Positions 31,458-39,893 of a DNA stretch of 64,000 nt are shown one piece after another. Each line of letters starts with the position of its first letter. Position 1 is the stretch's first letter. Source of the DNA: Cryobacterium mannosilyticum (GTDB taxonomy: Bacteria; Actinomycetota; Actinomycetes; Actinomycetales; Microbacteriaceae); assembly GCF_004402705.1 (NCBI RefSeq), contig NZ_SOFM01000009.1:1-64000 (forward strand), given 5' to 3'. The notes below the pieces were generated by a model. The model worked only from the letters and a program-made list of their open reading frames with translations. It searched no databases and was not told the DNA's origin. The translations under genes were made by a program, and so were the position numbers.

Positions 31458-32407
31458 AGACGATATCCCTGGCCGCGGCCGTGGAGGACTTCGCCGTCTA
31501 CCTGGCCGCGGAGCGCGGATTCTCCCCACATACCATCCGCGCCTACCGGAGCGACCTGGCCGGGCTGCTCGCGTTCGCCGAGGAGCGCGGCGTGGCCGGC
31601 TCGTCCGCACTGACCCTGGACCTCCTCCGGGACTGGCTCTGGGTCGGCAGCCAGGCCGGGCTGGCGCGGGCGACCATCGCCCGCCGGTCCGCCTCGGCGC
31701 GCGGCTTCACCGCGTGGCTGGCGCGCACCGGAGCGAGCCCGGCCGACCCGGCGATCCGGCTGCGCTCGCCGAAGCCGGGCCGCACCCTGCCCCGGGTGAT
31801 CAACCACGCCCAGATGCAGGACCTGCTCGGTCAGCTCGAGCAGCGCGCGGCCGGCGGCGAGCCGCACGCCCTGCGCGACCTCGCGATCGTCGAACTGCTC
31901 TACGCGTCGGGGCTGCGCGTCTCCGAACTCGTCGGACTCGATACCGGCGACGTCGACCTGCACCGGCTCACCGTGCGGGTGACCGGAAAGGGATCGAAGG
32001 AGCGGGTCGTGCCGTTCGGAGTCCCGGCCCAGTCCGCCATCCTCGGGTACCTCGACCGGGGGCGGCCGGTGCTGGCCGCCGCGAAACTCCCGCCCGAGAC
32101 CCCTGTGCACAATCCCCCTGTGCCCGCGGCCGCTGCCTTGTTCCTCGGCACCGCCCGGCGGCGGCTGGGCGTGCGAGCCGTGTACCGCCTCGTCGCCACC
32201 CTCCTCGCCGATGTTCCGGGCAACGGCCCGGCCGGCCCGCACGCGCTGCGCCACACGGCGGCCACCCATCTGCTCGACGGCGGAGCCGACCTCCGGGCGG
32301 TCCAGGAGCTGCTCGGTCACGCGAGCCTCGGCACCACCCAGATCTATACCCACGTGTCGGCGGAACGCCTCAAGCAGAGTTACCTCACCGCGCACCCCAG
32401 GGCGTAG
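31403..32407 (+). CDS. xerC: Tyrosine recombinase XerC
   Basis: The 334-residue protein has an SAM-like N-domain (VEDFAVYLAAERGFSPHTIRAYRSDL) and the catalytic domain with Arg in YASGLRVSELVGLD, Lys in VTGKGSKERVVPF, HALRHTAATHLLDGG, LGHASL and the nucleophile Tyr in TTQIYTHVS. It resolves chromosome dimers at dif with XerD. The first residues are a repeat, MTGQSVTGQSVTGQTVAGQT, with a GTG at the start of each unit (31403, 31418, 31433, 31448). The true start is therefore uncertain. It overlaps the phosphoesterase stop. Confidence 0.93.
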   Translation: MTGQSVTGQSVTGQTVAGQTISLAAAVEDFAVYLAAERGFSPHTIRAYRSDLAGLLAFAEERGVAGSSALTLDLLRDWLWVGSQAGLARATIARRSASARGFTAWLARTGASPADPAIRLRSPKPGRTLPRVINHAQMQDLLGQLEQRAAGGEPHALRDLAIVELLYASGLRVSELVGLDTGDVDLHRLTVRVTGKGSKERVVPFGVPAQSAILGYLDRGRPVLAAAKLPPETPVHNPPVPAAAALFLGTARRRLGVRAVYRLVATLLADVPGNGPAGPHALRHTAATHLLDGGADLRAVQELLGHASLGTTQIYTHVSAERLKQSYLTAHPRA

Positions 32408-32897
32408 CCGGCCCTTCCCCGGCGAGCGGCAGCAGTACGGCCCGGCGGATGCCGCCGAGGTACTGGCGGGGAGAGACGTACCGCCCGTGCAGGCGCGCCC
32501 CCAGGTGCACGCACCGGCCGGAGCAGTGACCGCCCGCCCCGACATGCCCGACCAGCTGGCCGCGGGCGACCGTCTCACCCGCCGAGACGACCGCGGCCAC
32601 GGGCTCCAGGCTTGAGGTCAGGTCGCCGGCATGCCGGATCGACAGCACCGGTCGGTCGACCACGATTCCCGCGAAAGCCACCACGCCGTCCGACACGGCG
32701 AAGACCGGTTCCCGCTCGCCCGCGGCCAGGTCGAGACCGCGATGTCCCGCGGAGTAGTCGGTGGCAGGCGCTGCGAACTCGGCCAGCATCCGGTGCGTCG
32801 TGAGCGGCCAGACCCAGGGCTGAGGTGGGGGCACTGCGGCGGGAATTAGGGCGGCGGCAGCCACTGCCGCTGCGGCGAAGAGGCGGGGGAGCTGCAT
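32385..32897 (-). CDS. Secreted M23/LytM-type peptidase-domain protein
   Basis: The 170-residue protein has a signal peptide (LPRLFAAAAVAAAALIPAAVPP) and a LytM domain with HRGLDLAAGEREPVFAVSDGVVAFAG and the terminal HCSGRCVHLGARL. These keep the H-x(n)-D and H-x-H-like zinc pattern only partly (CVHLG has one histidine), so it may be a regulatory rather than active hydrolase. M23 proteins cut or sense peptidoglycan cross-links. It is convergent with xerC with a 23-base overlap. Confidence 0.85.
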   Translation of the reverse strand: MQLPRLFAAAAVAAAALIPAAVPPPQPWVWPLTTHRMLAEFAAPATDYSAGHRGLDLAAGEREPVFAVSDGVVAFAGIVVDRPVLSIRHAGDLTSSLEPVAAVVSAGETVARGQLVGHVGAGGHCSGRCVHLGARLHGRYVSPRQYLGGIRRAVLLPLAGEGPATPWGAR

Positions 32898-33024
32898 GCC
32901 TCCACCGTGCCGCTGTCCGGGCGCGCCCGGCCCGCCGGTCGGGCATCCGTGGAGGGGGCCGTCCGGCCTCTCACTGTGGTGGGAACCCCGGCCCCTGCCG
33001 GTGCACGGCAGCCCTCCCGTCGGG

Positions 33025-33058
33025 TGCTAAACTCGTCCAAGCAGCGCTTCGTGCGCTG
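33025..33058 (+). promoter_or_regulatory. rpsB extended -10 promoter and leader hairpin
   Basis: TGC-TAAACT (33025-33033) is an extended -10 without a clear -35. A hairpin CAGCGC-TTCGT-GCGCTG (33042-33058) lies at the start of the roughly 180-base rpsB leader. S2 represses its own operon in other bacteria through leader RNA. A link to this hairpin is an inference. Confidence 0.5.
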
Positions 33059-33217
33059 ACTACGCGTGCCCAATCGGCCTCCGTATCCACTCGGTCCTCG
33101 CTTCCCCGGAAGCAGGCGGATGCGTGCCGGGCACCAGGAGTAGTGGTCATCCGATCACGACACAAACCGATTGGCGTTGCTCTGCCCTGCAGGCGCGCCG
33201 GACAAGGAGTACGGCTC

Positions 33218-34150
33218 ATGGCCGTCGTAACCATTCGCCAGCTGCTCGACAGCGGCGTGCACTTCGGGCACCAGACCCGCCGTTGGAACCCGAAGATGAA
33301 GCGATTCATCTTCACCGAGCGGTCCGGCATCTACATCATCGACCTGCAGCAGTCGCTCGGGTTCGTCGACAAGGCCTATGACTTCGTCAAGGAGACCGTC
33401 GCCCACGGCGGCACCGTCCTCTTCGTCGGAACCAAGAAGCAGGCGCAGGAATCGATTCAGGAGCAGGCGACCCGTGTCGGCCAGCCCTACGTCAACCAGC
33501 GCTGGCTCGGTGGCCTCCTCACCAACTTCCAGACCGTCTCCAAGCGTCTGGCCCGCATGAAGGAGCTCGAAGAGCTCGACTTCGAGGACACCGCCAAGAG
33601 CGGCTTCACGAAGAAGGAAATGCTCATCAAGAAGCGCGAGCTCATCAAGCTTCACAAGAGCCTCGGCGGTATCCGCAACCTCACGAAGACGCCGTCCGCG
33701 CTGTGGGTTGTCGACACCAACAAGGAGCACCTTGCCATCGACGAGGCACGCAAGCTCGGCATCCCCGTCATCGCGATCCTCGACACCAACTGCGACCCCG
33801 ACGACGTTCAGTACCCGATCCCGGGCAACGACGACGCCATCCGTTCGGTCGGCCTGCTGACCCGCATCATCGCGGACGCAGCGGCCGAGGGGCTCATCCA
33901 GCGCCACGCCAAGCCGGAGGCCGAAGTCGAGCCTCTCGCCGCCTGGGAAGCCGAACTGCTGCAGACCGGTGAAGCCGCTGCAACCGACGCGACCCCCGAG
34001 CAGTCGTCCGCCGAGACCGCTGAGGTTGCCGATGTAGCCGTCGCCGCCGAGCAGGTCGCTGCCGAGGCCGTCGTCGAAGAGGTCCCCGTTGTGGAAGAGG
34101 AAGCCGCAGCCGTTGCTGCCGCCGACGCTCCCACCGAAGAAGCCAAGTAA
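33218..34150 (+). CDS. rpsB: 30S ribosomal protein S2
   Basis: The 310-residue protein has the S2 core (TIRQLLDSGVHFGHQTRRWNPKMK, LFVGTKKQAQESIQEQA, QRWLGGLLTNFQT, VVDTNKEHLAIDEARKLGIPVIAILDTNCDPD). A roughly 60-residue Ala/Glu/Val-rich acidic tail follows, absent in E. coli but usual in actinobacteria. ATG 33218 after AAGGAG. It forms the rpsB-tsf operon. Confidence 0.97.
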   Translation: MAVVTIRQLLDSGVHFGHQTRRWNPKMKRFIFTERSGIYIIDLQQSLGFVDKAYDFVKETVAHGGTVLFVGTKKQAQESIQEQATRVGQPYVNQRWLGGLLTNFQTVSKRLARMKELEELDFEDTAKSGFTKKEMLIKKRELIKLHKSLGGIRNLTKTPSALWVVDTNKEHLAIDEARKLGIPVIAILDTNCDPDDVQYPIPGNDDAIRSVGLLTRIIADAAAEGLIQRHAKPEAEVEPLAAWEAELLQTGEAAATDATPEQSSAETAEVADVAVAAEQVAAEAVVEEVPVVEEEAAAVAAADAPTEEAK

Positions 34151-34160
34151 GGAATCGAGT

Positions 34161-34988
34161 ATGGCAAGCATCAGCCTCGCAGACGTGAAGGCGCTGCGCG
34201 AGCGTCTTGGAACCGGCATGGTCGACACCAAGAACGCCCTCGTTGAAGCCGAAGGCGACATGGAAAAGGCCGTCGAGCTCCTCCGGATGAAGGGTGCCAA
34301 GGGCAACGCCAAGCGCGCTGACCGTTCCACCTCGGAGGGCCTCGTCGCCGCCAAGGAAATCGGCGACACCGCCACCCTGATCGAGCTCGCCTGCGAGACC
34401 GACTTCGTCGCCAAGGGCGACAAGTTCGTCGCGCTGGCCGACAAGGTCCTGGACGCGGTTGCCGCGGCCGGCGCCACCACGGTGGAGGAAGGCCTGGCCG
34501 CCCCGGCCGGCAGCCAGACCGTCGGCGAACTGATCGACGGCGAAGCCGCGATCATCGGTGAGAAGTTCGAACTGCGCCGCGTCGCATCCGTCAAGGGTGA
34601 GAAGTTCGCGATCTACCTGCACAAGACCAGCAAGGACCTGCCCCCGCAGGTCGGCGTTGTTCTCGGCTACTCAGGTGACGACGCTGAGACCGCGCGCAGC
34701 GTGGCCCAGCACATCTCGTTCGCGAACCCGGAGTACCTGGCCAAGGAAGACGTCCCCACGGATGCCGTCGAGGCCGAGCGCCGGATCGTCACCGAGATCT
34801 CGAAGAACGAAGGCAAGCCGGAAGCGGCGCTGCCCAAGATCGTCGAGGGTCGCATCCACGCGTTCTTCAAGCAGGTTGCCCTGCTGGAGCAGGACTACGC
34901 CAAGGACAACAAGGTGTCCGTCAGCAAGGTCCTGGCCGATGCCGGACTGACCGTGTCGGGCTTCGCCCGATTCAAGGTCGGCGCGTAA
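34161..34988 (+). CDS. tsf: Elongation factor Ts
   Basis: The 275-residue protein has the EF-Ts signatures LRERLGTGMVDTKNALVEAEGDMEKAVELLR and ELACETDFVAKGDKF. It exchanges GDP on EF-Tu. It lies ten bases after rpsB and is followed by a clear terminator. Confidence 0.97.
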   Translation: MASISLADVKALRERLGTGMVDTKNALVEAEGDMEKAVELLRMKGAKGNAKRADRSTSEGLVAAKEIGDTATLIELACETDFVAKGDKFVALADKVLDAVAAAGATTVEEGLAAPAGSQTVGELIDGEAAIIGEKFELRRVASVKGEKFAIYLHKTSKDLPPQVGVVLGYSGDDAETARSVAQHISFANPEYLAKEDVPTDAVEAERRIVTEISKNEGKPEAALPKIVEGRIHAFFKQVALLEQDYAKDNKVSVSKVLADAGLTVSGFARFKVGA

Positions 34989-35005
34989 CAGGATTCACAA
35001 TGAGG

Positions 35006-35040
35006 GAGACCGGGTTGCAGTCGCAATCCGGTCTCTTTCT
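35006..35040 (+). terminator. Rho-independent terminator of rpsB-tsf
   Basis: GAGACCGG (35006-35013) pairs with CCGGTCTC (35028-35035), with an inner TTGC/GCAA, and is followed by TTTCT. Confidence 0.85.
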
Positions 35041-35107
35041 CTGTGTGGGCCCCCAGCAGCGCACACAGTAGTTTTAGAACACGCACAACGGAAGGACGCT
35101 CACGGGC

Positions 35108-35836
35108 ATGTCAGACACGCGAACGAAGCCGAGCAAGAAGCGCAGGGTCCTCCTCAAATTGTCGGGTGAAGCATTCGGGGCAGGCAGCCTCGGCGTCAAC
35201 CCCGACGTGATCAGCGCCCTCGCGCGCGAAATCGCCGAAGCAGCCAGGACCGTGGAAATCGCCATCGTCGTCGGCGGCGGCAACTTCTTCCGAGGCGCGG
35301 AACTGTCCCAGCGCGGCATGGACCGAGGTCGTGCCGATTACATGGGCATGCTCGGAACCGTGATGAACGCCCTGGCCCTGCAGGACTTCCTTGAGCAGGC
35401 GGGCGCGGAGACCCGCGTGCAGTCCGCCATCGCCATGACCCAGGTCGCGGAGCCGTACATCCCGCGCCGCGCGGAGCGCCACCTGGAGAAGGGCCGTGTC
35501 GTCATCTTCGGCGCCGGCGCCGGACTCCCGTACTTCTCGACCGACACGGTCGCCGCGCAGCGCGCCCTGGAGATCGACGCGGACATCGTGCTCGTCGCCA
35601 AAAACGGCGTGGACGGGGTCTACTCCGCCGACCCGCGCACCGACCCGGACGCGCGCAAGATCGACCACATCACCTACCAGGACGCCCTCCAGCGCGGCCT
35701 CAAGGTCGTCGACTCGACCGCGTTCAGCCTCTGCATGGACAACGGGATGCCGATGCAGGTCTTCGGCATGGCACCGCACGGCAACGTGACCGCCGCCATT
35801 CTCGGCGCCGATCTGGGAACCCTCGTCTCCAACTAG
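35108..35836 (+). CDS. pyrH: UMP kinase
   Basis: The 242-residue amino-acid-kinase-fold protein has RVLLKLSGEAF, IVVGGGNFFRG, a CTP/UTP-binding region (FGAGAGLPYFSTDTVAAQRALEI) and VAKNGVDGVYSADP. It phosphorylates UMP to UDP. It is the first gene of pyrH-frr. Confidence 0.97.
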   Translation: MSDTRTKPSKKRRVLLKLSGEAFGAGSLGVNPDVISALAREIAEAARTVEIAIVVGGGNFFRGAELSQRGMDRGRADYMGMLGTVMNALALQDFLEQAGAETRVQSAIAMTQVAEPYIPRRAERHLEKGRVVIFGAGAGLPYFSTDTVAAQRALEIDADIVLVAKNGVDGVYSADPRTDPDARKIDHITYQDALQRGLKVVDSTAFSLCMDNGMPMQVFGMAPHGNVTAAILGADLGTLVSN

Positions 35837-35867
35837 GATTGTTGAAGCCACCGAAGAAGGAGTCACC

Positions 35868-36422
35868 GTGATCACGGATGTTCTGTCCGATGCCACCGCA
35901 CGCATGCACAAGGCACTCGAAGCCGCCAAGGACGATTTCGCGACCGTACGAACCGGACGCGCGAACCCGCAGATGTTCGCGAAGATCCTCGTCAACTACT
36001 ACGGCACCGCGACGCCGCTCGAGCAACTCGCCTCCCTGCAGAACCAGGAGGCGCGCACGCTGCTGATCGGCCCGTACGACAAGGGCGCCCTGCGCGACAT
36101 CGAGCAGGCCATCCGCGACACCCCCAACCTCGGCGCCAACCTCGGCAACGACGGCAACGTCATCCGGGCCACGCTGCCGGAGCTCACGGCCGACCGTCGC
36201 AAGGAATACGTCAAGATCGTTCGCACCAAGGCCGAAGACGCCAAGGTGTCGGTGCGCAACCTGCGTCGCAAGGCGAAGGACGAGCTCGATGCGCTGAAGA
36301 GCGAAGTCGGCGACGACGACGTGGCCAGGGCCGAGAAGGAACTCGAGCAGATCACGAAGACCCACGTCGACGCCATCGACGATGCGCTCAAACGCAAAGA
36401 AGCCGAACTCCTCGAGATCTAG
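35868..36422 (+). CDS. frr: Ribosome recycling factor
   Basis: The 184-residue protein has the RRF pattern (MHKALEAAKDDFATVRTGRANPQMF, YYGTATPLEQLAS, ADRRKEYVKIVRTKAEDAKVSVRNLRRKAKDEL). With EF-G it splits post-termination ribosomes. It starts with GTG 35868 after GAAGAAGGAG. Confidence 0.97.
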   Translation: MITDVLSDATARMHKALEAAKDDFATVRTGRANPQMFAKILVNYYGTATPLEQLASLQNQEARTLLIGPYDKGALRDIEQAIRDTPNLGANLGNDGNVIRATLPELTADRRKEYVKIVRTKAEDAKVSVRNLRRKAKDELDALKSEVGDDDVARAEKELEQITKTHVDAIDDALKRKEAELLEI

Positions 36423-36437
36423 GGCGGAGTCAGCGTC

Positions 36438-37451
36438 ATGTCGGACGATCCGAACAAGGAACTGCCGCCCAAGCGCGCGCACGGGGTCAGCCGCGCAGAG
36501 TTCCGGGCCCAGGTGCACGCGGCCAGGAGCGACATCGAGCGGCAGATGCAGTCGACCCGCGCCGACTTCGAGCGACAGGTGCAGGCGACCCGGGCGCAGC
36601 TCGACGCGACCAACGAACGGATCGAGGCGCGCACCGGCCGCAACCTGATCCTGGCGATCCTGATCGGGCTCGCCCTCGGCCTGTTCATGCTCTTCAGTCT
36701 CATCTTCATCAAAGAGCTGTTCATGGTCTGCGCGGCGGCGTTCGTCGGCCTCACCGCCTTCGAACTGGCCCAGGCGCTCCGGCACGCGGGCCGGAATGTC
36801 CCACGCATCCCCGTGGTGCTCGCGGCAGTGTCGGTCGTCCCCGCCGCCTTCTACCTCGGGGCGGCCGGCCAGTGGCTGGCCATGCTGGGCGGCATCCTTC
36901 TGATCGCTCTCTGGCGAGTGGCGCTGCTCATCCTGCCGGCTCACCGGGCGCCCGCCCGCGACGTGGTCGGTGACATCGGCTCCGGGTTCTTCATTCAGTC
37001 GTACGTGGTGTTCCTGGGCAGCTTCTCCGTGCTGTTGGCCGCCCAGCCCGACGGGCAGTGGTGGACGCTCGCCTTCCTGCTCCTCGTCATCTCCGCCGAC
37101 ACGGCCGCCTACGCGACCGGCCTCAGCTTCGGCAAGCACAAGATGGTTCCCACGATCAGCCCCAAGAAGACCTGGGAGGGATTCGCCGGGGCCGGCGCGG
37201 TCTGCCTGATCGCCGGAGTCGTCCTCGCCGTCTTCATGATGCATCAGCCCTGGTGGTTCGGGCTCATCTTCGGTGTGGTAATCCTGCTCAGCGCCACCTT
37301 CGGCGACCTGGCCGAGTCGCTGATCAAGCGCGACCTGGGCATCAAGGACATGAGTTCCTGGCTGCCGGGCCACGGGGGCTTCCTCGACCGGCTGGACTCG
37401 ATCCTGCCGTCGGCTGCCGCCGCGTACGCGCTGTACCTGATCTTCGCCTGA
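36438..37451 (+). CDS. cdsA: Phosphatidate cytidylyltransferase
   Basis: The 337-residue membrane protein has about eight membrane segments and the CdsA signature (SPKKTWEGFAGA...GDLAESLIKRDLGIKDMSSWLPGHGGFLDRLDS). It makes CDP-diacylglycerol. A basic coiled N-terminal extension of about 60 residues with QMQSTRADFERQVQATRAQLDATN repeats is unusual and could form a coiled coil. ATG 36438 follows GGGCGGAG. Confidence 0.95.
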   Translation: MSDDPNKELPPKRAHGVSRAEFRAQVHAARSDIERQMQSTRADFERQVQATRAQLDATNERIEARTGRNLILAILIGLALGLFMLFSLIFIKELFMVCAAAFVGLTAFELAQALRHAGRNVPRIPVVLAAVSVVPAAFYLGAAGQWLAMLGGILLIALWRVALLILPAHRAPARDVVGDIGSGFFIQSYVVFLGSFSVLLAAQPDGQWWTLAFLLLVISADTAAYATGLSFGKHKMVPTISPKKTWEGFAGAGAVCLIAGVVLAVFMMHQPWWFGLIFGVVILLSATFGDLAESLIKRDLGIKDMSSWLPGHGGFLDRLDSILPSAAAAYALYLIFA

Positions 37452-37497
37452 GTTGCCCGCTTTCGACACCATGGGCAGGGTGGGGCAGAATGAAGCA

Positions 37498-38046
37498 GTG
37501 ACCACCACCTTCCCCCGCACGCCCAAGAAGACGCTCGGCTACAGCGCAGCCCAGGTCGATGAGTTCCTCGAGGCTGCCCGGCGGGCGTATGACGGTTCAG
37601 ACGACAGCGCGACGCTCACTGCCGAGACGATCCGGCACACCGCATTCGCCATGAAGAGGGGCGGCTACTCGCCCGTGCACGTCGACGCGGCCCTGGAACG
37701 GCTCGAAGACGCCTTCGCCTCCCGCGACCGTGACCTTGCCTCCCGCACCGGCGGCCAGCAGGCCTGGCTCGAGGACGCCCGCGCGAAAGCGCAGGTGCTC
37801 GTCAACCGGCTCAGCCGACGCTCCGGCCACCGCTTCTCCCGCACCAGCTTCCTCAGCGTCGGCTACAGCCGAGCGGATGTCGACCGATTCGCGAACAAGC
37901 TCGTGAAGTACTTCGAGGCGGGATTCCCGATCACGGTCGACGGTGTGCGCGGGGTCGTCTTCAAGCCGGAACGGGGCGGCTACCGCGAGGCCCAGGTCGA
38001 CGCAGTCCTCGACGCCGTCGTCGACGTGATGTTGGCGGTGCGCTGA
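37498..38046 (+). CDS. DivIVA-domain-type protein
   Basis: The 182-residue protein contains two DivIVA-type modules: TPKKTLGYSAAQVDEFLEAARRAYD...MKRGGYSPVHVDAALERLEDAF, and FLSVGYSRADVDRFANKLVKYFEAG...FKPERGGYREAQVDAVLDAVVDVM. Each contains a GY-x(3)-VD motif, so it looks like an internal duplication. DivIVA-like proteins sense membrane curvature and recruit polar growth factors. TTCGAC (37462-37467) and CAGAAT (37486-37491) lie just upstream of the GTG, suggesting a leaderless start. Confidence 0.8.
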   Translation: MTTTFPRTPKKTLGYSAAQVDEFLEAARRAYDGSDDSATLTAETIRHTAFAMKRGGYSPVHVDAALERLEDAFASRDRDLASRTGGQQAWLEDARAKAQVLVNRLSRRSGHRFSRTSFLSVGYSRADVDRFANKLVKYFEAGFPITVDGVRGVVFKPERGGYREAQVDAVLDAVVDVMLAVR

Positions 38047-38100
38047 ATGCGGCTCCGTTATCTGGCTGTTATCCCGAATCTGGGCTAGGCTCGACGAATC

Positions 38101-38772
38101 GTGGGTAGACATCTGAACATCATCGCGTCCGAGCCGGCCGGCAGGCCCGTCAGACCCCGGATGCGACGACCTCGGTCCCGCGGGCAGGCCTCCCTGTTCA
38201 CCTTCGCGTTCACCGCTGCGGCCGCCTTCGTGCTCGTCAGCGTCGTCGACCCGTACTCCGGCGCCACGGCATCCCCCTACTTCCAGATCGCCGGCGATCG
38301 CTTCGGCGGCCAGGCCGTGCAGGAGATCCAGGTCGCCGGGGCATACACGAACACCATCACCCGCGACAACTTCACCGTCACCGAGAAGCCGAAGCCCGTT
38401 CCGGTTCCGGTTGCCGCCAAGTCCGCCTCCAGCTCGAGCGGCCGCGCCCCGTCGGCAGCCGTGCCCGACCCGGGCTCCGCCCAGGCGATCGCCCATGACA
38501 AGGTCGTCGCCCGCGGCTGGGGCGAGGACCAGTTCAACTGCCTCGTCTCGCTCTGGAACAAGGAGTCCGGCTGGCGCGTCAACGCCGCCAACTCGTCCAG
38601 CGGTGCCTACGGCATCCCGCAGGCGCTGCCAGGTTCCAAGATGGCGTCTGCCGGCGCCGACTGGGAGACCAACGCCGGGACACAGATCGAATGGGGCCTC
38701 GGCTACGTGTCGGGCCGCTACGGCACGCCCTGCGGCGCCTGGGCGCACTCTGTCGACAACGGCTGGTACTGA
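38101..38772 (+). CDS. Secreted lytic-transglycosylase-like protein
   Basis: The 223-residue protein has an N-terminal membrane anchor/signal (ASLFTFAFTAAAAFVLVSVV) and a Pro/Val linker. Its C-terminal lysozyme-like domain (FNCLVSLWNKESGWRVNAANSSSGAYGIPQALPGSKMASAGADW...YVSGRYGTPCGAWAHS) carries the catalytic Glu in KESGW. It should act on peptidoglycan. It starts with GTG nine bases after TAGGCT. Confidence 0.88.
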   Translation: MGRHLNIIASEPAGRPVRPRMRRPRSRGQASLFTFAFTAAAAFVLVSVVDPYSGATASPYFQIAGDRFGGQAVQEIQVAGAYTNTITRDNFTVTEKPKPVPVPVAAKSASSSSGRAPSAAVPDPGSAQAIAHDKVVARGWGEDQFNCLVSLWNKESGWRVNAANSSSGAYGIPQALPGSKMASAGADWETNAGTQIEWGLGYVSGRYGTPCGAWAHSVDNGWY

Positions 38773-38823
38773 CCCGCAGCGACACCGTCTTCCGGCCCAG
38801 CGCCATCGACGTAGACTGGCCGA

Positions 38824-39120
38824 ATGCCACGCAGTAACCGACCCAGGGGCCACCGACCCGGGCCGGAGGAGAACGGCGACGGCCTCGACCGGCTGCGGGC
38901 CGGTTGGCGTCGCACGGAGACCCGCAGAGACGGCCTGTGGACAGTGCAACCGGTCGCTGCCGCGCGGGCGGGGAAGAGTTACGTCTGCCCGGGTTGCAAC
39001 CTCGAGATCGAACCGGGCCGGGCCCACCTCGTCGCCTGGCGCGGTGACGGCCTGATGGGCGAGGCCGCCGACCTCGCCGCCCGCCGCCACTGGCACGCAC
39101 ACTGCTGGAAGATCAAATGA
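38824..39120 (+). CDS. Small Cys/His-rich conserved protein
   Basis: The 98-residue protein has a basic N-terminus and a module YVCPGCNLEIEPGRAHLVAW...ARRHWHAHCWK that could bind one zinc with two Cys, His and Cys. It resembles conserved actinobacterial proteins of this size without known function. TAGACT (38812-38817) six bases before the ATG suggests leaderless transcription. The hydrolase gene follows. Confidence 0.75.
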   Translation: MPRSNRPRGHRPGPEENGDGLDRLRAGWRRTETRRDGLWTVQPVAAARAGKSYVCPGCNLEIEPGRAHLVAWRGDGLMGEAADLAARRHWHAHCWKIK

Positions 39121-39152
39121 CGCCGTCCGGTGCCGGCCGAGAAGGAGCATCC

Positions 39153-39893
39153 GTGAGTCCGAACGCCGTAGAAATCAGGGGCGGGATCGAACTGCCGGCC
39201 GTGCGCGAGCACATCGAACTGCACACCACGGACGGCCTCACCCTGGTCGGGGAACTCGCGACTCCGGCGGATCGCCCCCCGGTGGCGACCCTCGTCACCC
39301 TGCACCCTCTGCCGACGCACGGCGGATTCATGGATTCCCACATCCTGCGAAAGGCCGCCGGGCGACTGCCGGCCCTGGCCGGACTGGCCGTGCTGCGGTT
39401 CAACACCCGCGGGACCACGTCGCCCCGGGGCACCAGTGACGGGGAGTTCGGCCACGGCGACGCCGAACGCGCCGACGTGGCAGCGGCCATGGCCTTCGTC
39501 GCCGAACGGCACCTACCGAATCCGTGGCTGGTCGGCTGGTCGTTCGGCACCGAGCTCGCCGTCAAGTACGGCCTCGAGCATCCGATCCGCGGCGCCATCC
39601 TGCTCTCCCCGCCGCTGCACCGGGCGACGGATGCCGAACTGGCCGCCTGGGCAGGCAACGAACGCCAGCTCGTGGCCATCATTCCCGAACACGATGACTA
39701 TCTGCGCCCCGACGAGGCGAGGAAACGGTTCGCGAGTGTGCCGGGCACCCGGTTCATCGCCGTCGACGGCGGAAAGCACCTGTGGGTGGGGGAGAGCCAG
39801 ACCCGTCGGATCCTGGACGAGATCGTCGCCGTCGTGAATCCCTCGGCCGCACCGCTGCCGACCGTCTGGGCCGGCCAGGCGGTACCGGGTTAG
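39153..39893 (+). CDS. Alpha/beta-fold hydrolase
   Basis: The 246-residue protein has HPLPTHGGFMDSH (oxyanion region), LRFNTRGT, the nucleophile elbow GWSFGTELA, and GGKHLWVG with catalytic His. This is the small CocE/NonD-like serine-hydrolase pattern. GTG 39153 with AAGGAG is preferred. An in-frame ATG at 39117, overlapping the previous stop (ATGA), would add 12 residues. The 3' end overlaps the convergent gene by four bases. Confidence 0.85.
   Translation: MSPNAVEIRGGIELPAVREHIELHTTDGLTLVGELATPADRPPVATLVTLHPLPTHGGFMDSHILRKAAGRLPALAGLAVLRFNTRGTTSPRGTSDGEFGHGDAERADVAAAMAFVAERHLPNPWLVGWSFGTELAVKYGLEHPIRGAILLSPPLHRATDAELAAWAGNERQLVAIIPEHDDYLRPDEARKRFASVPGTRFIAVDGGKHLWVGESQTRRILDEIVAVVNPSAAPLPTVWAGQAVPG

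Noticed and set aside
29247..31610. Minus-strand 787-codon frame across the dehydrogenase and phosphoesterase genes
   Set aside because: It spans three well-supported plus-strand genes and has low-complexity composition.
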